Below the pieces are notes generated by a model that saw nothing but the letters and a program-made list of their open reading frames with translations, searched no databases and was not told the DNA's origin. From Sitta carolinensis (taxonomy: Eukaryota; Chordata; Aves; Passeriformes; Sittidae), in the NCBI GenBank assembly GCA_032173965.1, contig JAVUNC010000015.1, forward strand, positions 744,001-808,000: a stretch of 64,000 nt of DNA, written 5' to 3'. Both the position numbers and the translations under genes were made by a program. Within the stretch, counting starts at the first letter, position 1. Each line of letters begins with the position of its first letter. Below are positions 10,333 to 64,000 of the stretch, in pieces.

Positions 10333-10855
10333 ATACCAACCAGGATCCCAAAATCCCCATCCCAAAAATCCCAAAATTCCCAAATCCCACTGGGGGTGTC
10401 TCCCAAGCCCCCGGAAAATCCCGAATTTCCAACGGCCCAGAAAGGGAAAAACTGAGGGGGAAAAAACTAAAAATTGGGAATTTTGGGATTTCCAGAAGGA
10501 TTTTGGGATTCTCCAGAGGAATTCTGGGATCTCCTTCGAAGAAGTTTTGGGATTCTCTGGGGAATTTTGGGATTTCCCAAGGAATTTTGGGATTTCCCTG
10601 AGGAATTTTGGGATTTCCCAAGGAATTTTGGGATTTCCCAAGGAAATTTTGGGATTTCCCAAGGAATTTTGGGATCCCCTGGGGGTTCTGAGGTTTTTTT
10701 TCCCCCCCAGCAGATTTTGGAATTTCCTGAGGGAATTTTGGGATTCCCCAAATCCGGGTGAGAGCGCCCCAAAAAATGGGAAAAAAAAATCCCACAAATC
10801 CCCAGTGGGAATTTCAGGGATCCTCAGGGTCGGAATTCCGGGTTGGAAATTCGGG
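10333..10855 (+). other. PPAN: PPAN 3' UTR with GGAATTTTGGGATTTCCC array
   Basis: The UTR continues the coding minisatellite at first. It then changes to 20-24 bp units GGAATTTTGGGATTTCCCAA (10480-10740), the near complement of the CCCAAAATCCC coding repeat, so the mRNA tail could fold back on the coding repeat. Confidence 0.7.
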
Positions 10856-10861
10856 AATAAA
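10856..10861 (+). terminator. PPAN: PPAN poly(A) signal AATAAA
   Basis: AATAAA lies 524 bases after the PPAN stop and is followed by a T-rich stretch (10889-10897) that could be the downstream element. The 3' UTR between (10333-10855) is itself repetitive, built around GGAATTTTGGGATTTCCC. Confidence 0.7.
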
Positions 10862-10884
10862 GCTGGATTCACCCCCAGGGCCTC

Positions 10885-11496
<612 letters not shown>

Positions 11497-11622
11497 CCCC
11501 CCCAAAAAATTCCCATTTTTTCCCCCCAAAAATTCCCATTTTCCCCAAATTTCCATTTTTTCCTCCCCAAATTCCCATTTTCCCACCCTAAATCCCCACG
11601 GGGGAGGTGCTGGAACCGCGGC

Positions 11623-11628
11623 TTTATT
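11623..11628 (-). terminator. EIF3G: EIF3G poly(A) signal AATAAA
   Basis: TTTATT on the + strand is AATAAA on the gene strand, in the context CAGTTCAATAAAGCCGCG. It gives a ~430-base 3' UTR made of the GGATCCCAGTGGATCC-type array. It faces the PPAN signal 762 bases away. Confidence 0.75.
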
Positions 11629-12050
11629 GAACTGGGATCCACTGGAGCCAAACTGGGATCCATTGGGATGAGCTGGGATCCACTGGAATCCACTGGGATC
11701 TTCTGGGATGAGCTGGGATCCTCTGGAGCCAAACTGGGATCCATTGGGATGAGCTGGGATCCACTGGAGCCAAACTGGGATCCACTGGGATCTTCTGGGA
11801 TGGACTGGGATGAACTGGGATCCACTGGGATTTTCTGGGATGAACTGGGATCCACTGAGATTTGCTGGGATCCACTGGGATCCTCTGGAGCCAAACTGGG
11901 ATGAGCTGGGATCCACTGGGATGAGCTGGGATCCTGTGGGATCTGGGAGGAGCTGGGATCTTCTGGGATGATCCGGGATCCCCTGGGATCTTCTGGGATG
12001 ATCCGGGATCCACTGGGCTCCTCTGGGATCCCCTGGGCTCCCCTGGGCGC
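11629..12050 (-). repeat. GGGATCCACTGGGATG array in EIF3G 3' UTR
   Basis: Units of 12-15 bp (CTGGGATCCACTGGGATGAG, with GGAGCCAAACTGGGATCC variants) fill the whole 3' UTR of EIF3G and give many GGATCC sites. Confidence 0.9.
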
Positions 12051-12053
12051 GGC

Positions 12054-25633
<13,580 letters not shown>

Positions 25634-25800
25634 CGCCGCCTCCGCCGCCCTCACGCCGCCGCACCGGAAAGGCCGCGCGCCACTTCCGGCCCGCGCGCGC
25701 CGCTTCCGGCGGAAGAGAGGCGGGGAAAGCGCCGGGCGCGGGGCATGACGGGAAGCGGTTGCCAAGCAACGGCCCGGGGGGGGTTTGCGGCCTACTCGTA
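25634..25800 (-). promoter_or_regulatory. EIF3G: EIF3G promoter, X-box, ETS sites and TOP-like tract
   Basis: The CpG-rich 165 bases between the EIF3G start codon and the DNMT1 cleavage region are not repetitive. They contain two ETS/GABP-type CCGGAAG sites (+ strand CTTCCGG at 25683-25689 and 25703-25709) and a near-perfect RFX X-box palindrome GTTGCCAAGCAAC (25758-25770). They also contain a pyrimidine tract CCTCTCTTCC (25711-25720) that could be a 5' TOP start. The site calls are motif matches only. Confidence 0.6.
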
Positions 25801-25821
25801 GTTTATAATTTATAGGCGCGA

Positions 25822-25827
25822 TTTATT
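25822..25827 (-). terminator. DNMT1: DNMT1 poly(A) signal AATAAA
   Basis: On the gene strand CTTCAAATAAATCGCGCC follows a non-repetitive AT-rich stretch (TTTTTATATGTTGTAATATT) that resembles the end of mammalian DNMT1 mRNAs as I recall them. Cleavage would fall near 25800, about 170 bases from the EIF3G start codon. Confidence 0.8.
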
Positions 25828-26039
25828 TGAAGAAATATTACAACATATAAAAACTACATAAAGTATCGAGTTCCACCTTGTACAAAGCGGCCGCGGGGCG
25901 CGGTTCGGTACAATGCGATAAAAACGGGGCAGCGGGGCCGGGCCCTGAGGGGAGGTGGGAGCAGCACGGAGAGCGAGGAGGGGAATTGAAAAAAAATAAA
26001 AATTAAAAAAATCAACGGAAGGCAAACAGGGAAAATAAA

Positions 26040-27000
26040 AATGTTTTTAAGAAGAAAAGCCAGAAAAAATATAGGAGGAAAAAAAAAATAAAGAAGGGGG
26101 AAATTTAAAAATCCAAAGGGGAAATAAAGGGGTAGGAAAGGGAGGAAAAACGGGAAAAAGAGGAAAAATGGGAAGGGAAGGAGAAAGAAGGTGAAAGATA
26201 TAAAGAATAAAGAAAATAAAAAAGGAGGGGAAAGGAGGAAAAAAGAGAAAAAAATTGAGGAAGGATAGAAAATAGAAAAAGAAAAAAAAAACAGGGAAAA
26301 AGGGGGGAAAAACAGAAAAAAAAAGGGGAAAAAACAGAAAAAAAAGGGAAATAAACAGGAAAAAAAAAAAAAAAAGGAAAAAAAACAGAAAAAAAAAGGG
26401 GAAAAACCAGGGAAAAAAAGGGAAAAAAAAACAGGAGAAAGGGGAAAAAAACAGAAAAAAAGGGGGAAAAAACAGAAAAAAAAGGGGGAAAAGCAGAAAA
26501 GAGGGGAAAAAACAGAAAAAAACCAGAAAAAAAAGGGGGGAAAAACCAGAAAAAAGGGGAAAAAACAGAAAAAAAAAGGGAAAAAACAGAAAAAAAAAGG
26601 GGAAAAAACAGGAAAAAAAAGGGAAAAAACAGAAAAAAATGGGGAAAAAACAGAAAAAAAAGGGAAAAAAAACAGAAAAAAAAAGGGAAAAAACAGAAAA
26701 AAAAAGGGGAAAAAACAGAAAAAAAAAGGGGAAAATAAAAAGAAAAAAAAGGGGGAAAAATAGGAAAAAAAGGGGAAAAAACAGAAAAAAGGGGAAAAAA
26801 GCAGAAAAAAAGGGGAAAATAAAAAGAAAAAAAAAGGGGAAAAACAGAAAAAAAAGGGGAAAATACAGAAAAAAAAGGGGAAAAAAACAGGAAAAGGGGA
26901 AAAAAGAGAGAAAAAAAAAAGGGAAAATAAACAGAAAAAAAGGGGGAAAATAAAAAGAAAAAAAAAAAGGGGAAAAAAAACAGAAAAAAAAGGGGAAAAC
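26040..27000. repeat. polypurine AAAAAGGGGAAAAAACAG array
   Basis: Nearly 1 kb of purine on the + strand, with CAG or TA breaks about every 20-30 bases, within the DNMT1 3' UTR. The mRNA strand is CTGTTTTTTCCCCTTTTT. Confidence 0.92.
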
Positions 27001-27054
27001 CCCAAATAAACGAAGGTGTAAATGAAGGCAAAGGGAAAGGCGAAGCGAAGCTGC

Positions 27055-28020
27055 GGCCCCCCAGGGCCCCCCCGCGCCCCCCGAGCCCCCCCCGAGCCCC
27101 CCCCGAGAGCCCCCCGAGCCCCGAGAGCCCCGAGAGCCCCCCGAGAGCCCCCCGAGAGCCCCGAGAGCCCCCTGAGCCCCCCGAGAGCCCCCCGAGAGCC
27201 CCGAGAGCCCCGAGAGCCCCGAGAGCCCCCCGAGAGCCCCCCGAGAGCCCCGAGAGCCCCCCGAGAGCCCCGAGAGCCCCGAGAGCCCCCTGAGCCCCCC
27301 GAGAGCCCCGAGAGCCCCGAGAGCCCCCTGAGCCCCCCGAGAGCCCCGAGAGCCCCGAGAGCCCCCTGAGCCCCCCCCCGAGCCCCCCCCGAGAGCCCCG
27401 AGAGCCCCCTGAGCCCCCCCCGAGCCCCCCCCGAGAGCCCCGAGAGCCCTGAGAGCCCCCCGAGAGCCCCGAGAGCCCCCTGAGCCCCCCGAGAGCCCCG
27501 AGAGCCCCCCGAGAGCCCCGAGAGCCCCCCGAGAGCCCCGAGAGCCCCCTGAGCTCCCCGAGAGCCCCCGAGAGCCCCGAGAGCCCTGAGAGCCCCCCGA
27601 GAGCCCCGAGAGCCCCCTGAGCCCCCCGAGAGCCCCGAGAGCCCCCCGAGAGCCCCGAGAGCCCCCCGAGAGCCCCGAGAGCCCCGAGAGCCCCCCGAGA
27701 GCCCCGAGAGCCCCGAGAGCCCCCCGAGAGCCCCCCGAGAGCCCCGAGAGCCCCCCGAGAGCCCCCCGAGAGCCCCGAGAGCCCCCAGAGAGCCCCCTGA
27801 GAGCCCCCCGAGAGCCCCGAGAGCCCCCCGAGAGCCCCCCGAGAGCCCCGAGAGCCCCCGAGAGCCCCCCGAGAGCCCCCCGAGAGCCCCCCGAGCCCCC
27901 CGAGAGCCCCGAGAGCCCCCCGAGAGCCCCGAGAGCCCCCCGAGCCCCCCGAGCCCCCCGAGAGCCCCGAGAGCCCCGAGCCCCCCCCGAGCCCCCCGAG
28001 CCCCCCCCGAGCCCCCCGGG
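27055..28020. repeat. CCCCGAGAGCCCC array
   Basis: Units of 11-13 bp (CCCCGAGAGC, CCCCCTGAGC) run for almost 1 kb. On the mRNA strand this is GGGGCTCTCGGGG with many G4 runs. Confidence 0.94.
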
Positions 28021-28037
28021 CCGCGCGGTGTCCGGCA

Positions 28038-63445
<35,408 letters not shown>

Positions 63446-64000
63446 CTGGGGAGAAATCCCAAAAAAACAATGGGATTGAGGGGGAGGAAACCCCAAAAAA
63501 TGGGATGGGGGGGGAAACCCCAAAAAATGGGATTGAGCGGGGTAGAAATACCGAAAAATGGGATTGAGGCAGGGGAAATCCCAAAAAATGGGATTGAGGG
63601 GTGGGGAAAATAAAGAAAATGGGATTGAGGGGTGGGAAATAAAAAACAATGGGATTAGGGAATGCAAAAAAAATGGGATTGAGAGGTGGGGGAATCCCAA
63701 AAAATGGGATTGGGGGGGGGGAAACCCCAAAAAATGGGATTGAGAGGGGGAGAAATAAAGAAAATGGGATTGAGGGGGGGGAAATAAAAAACAATGGGAT
63801 TGAGGGAGGGGGAAGCCCAAGAAATGGGATTGAAGGGGTGGAGAAATAAAAAAAAAAATGGGATTGAGGGGGGGGGGAAATCCCAAAAAATGGGATTGAG
63901 GGGGGGGGGAAATAAAAAAAATGGGATTGAGGGGTGGGCCAGAGGGATTTTTGGGAAAAAAAAATACAAGAAAAATGGGATTAATGAACATTCCAACTGG
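63446..64000 (-). repeat. AAAAATGGGATTGAGGGGGGG array
   Basis: 25-40-bp units AAATGGGATTGAGGGGGGGAAA with AATCCC or ATAAAA inserts run to the window edge. Confidence 0.93.

Larger units (their letters stand above)
25800..28037 (-). other. DNMT1: DNMT1 3' UTR, largely repetitive
   Basis: From stop to poly(A) signal the UTR holds a GGGGCTCTCGGGG array (27055-28020), a pyrimidine array of TTTTCCCC type (26040-27000) and about 240 bases of unique sequence next to the signal. Mammalian DNMT1 3' UTRs are much shorter. The extent assumes the last exon proposed here. Confidence 0.5.

Noticed and set aside
11640..12050. A cluster of GGATCC sites as a designed or vector sequence
   Set aside because: The sites are part of a degenerate GGGATCCACTG minisatellite in the EIF3G 3' UTR.

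Overview
The window is vertebrate nuclear DNA, most likely from a bird. It carries conserved vertebrate multi-exon genes with canonical GT-AG introns, and the introns are filled almost wholly with GC-rich minisatellites, as on avian dot microchromosomes. The class assignment is inference; the gene identities come from the translated exons.

Three genes are present. PPAN runs on the + strand from the left edge to a poly(A) signal at 10856-10861; 8 coding exons (1249-10332) are visible and the 5' exons lie outside the window. EIF3G is complete on the - strand with 11 exons, from a start codon at 25631-25633 to a stop at 12054-12056 and a poly(A) signal at 11623-11628. The 3' part of DNMT1 is on the - strand: 25 exons from the RFTS domain (63337-63445) through CXXC, BAH1, BAH2 and the methyltransferase domain to a poly(A) signal at 25822-25827. 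The order PPAN> <EIF3G <DNMT1 matches the mammalian locus, but no P2RY11 lies between PPAN and EIF3G. A box C/D snoRNA, very probably SNORD105, sits in the last PPAN intron (9559-9630). PPAN and SNORD105 serve ribosome production, EIF3G serves translation initiation, and DNMT1 is the maintenance DNA methyltransferase.

The most unusual feature is the intron content. Almost every intron is a private tandem-repeat array. In about 15 places the repeat unit includes the edge of the adjoining exon together with its splice site, so that 3' or 5' splice junctions have been multiplied 2 to 14 times. The DNMT1 exon with motif VIII has 13 extra copies of its 5' edge, and EIF3G exon 7 is flanked by arrays made from each of its own ends. 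In four places the exon body lacks one homopolymer base that the neighbouring array copies keep.

Many exons need a one-base correction, usually in a homopolymer. Two patches (about 50.75-52.8 kb and 56.04-56.13 kb) look like uncorrected sequence. I read these as assembly errors in intact genes, not as pseudogenes. A 326-base pure T tract separates the PPAN and EIF3G 3' ends.
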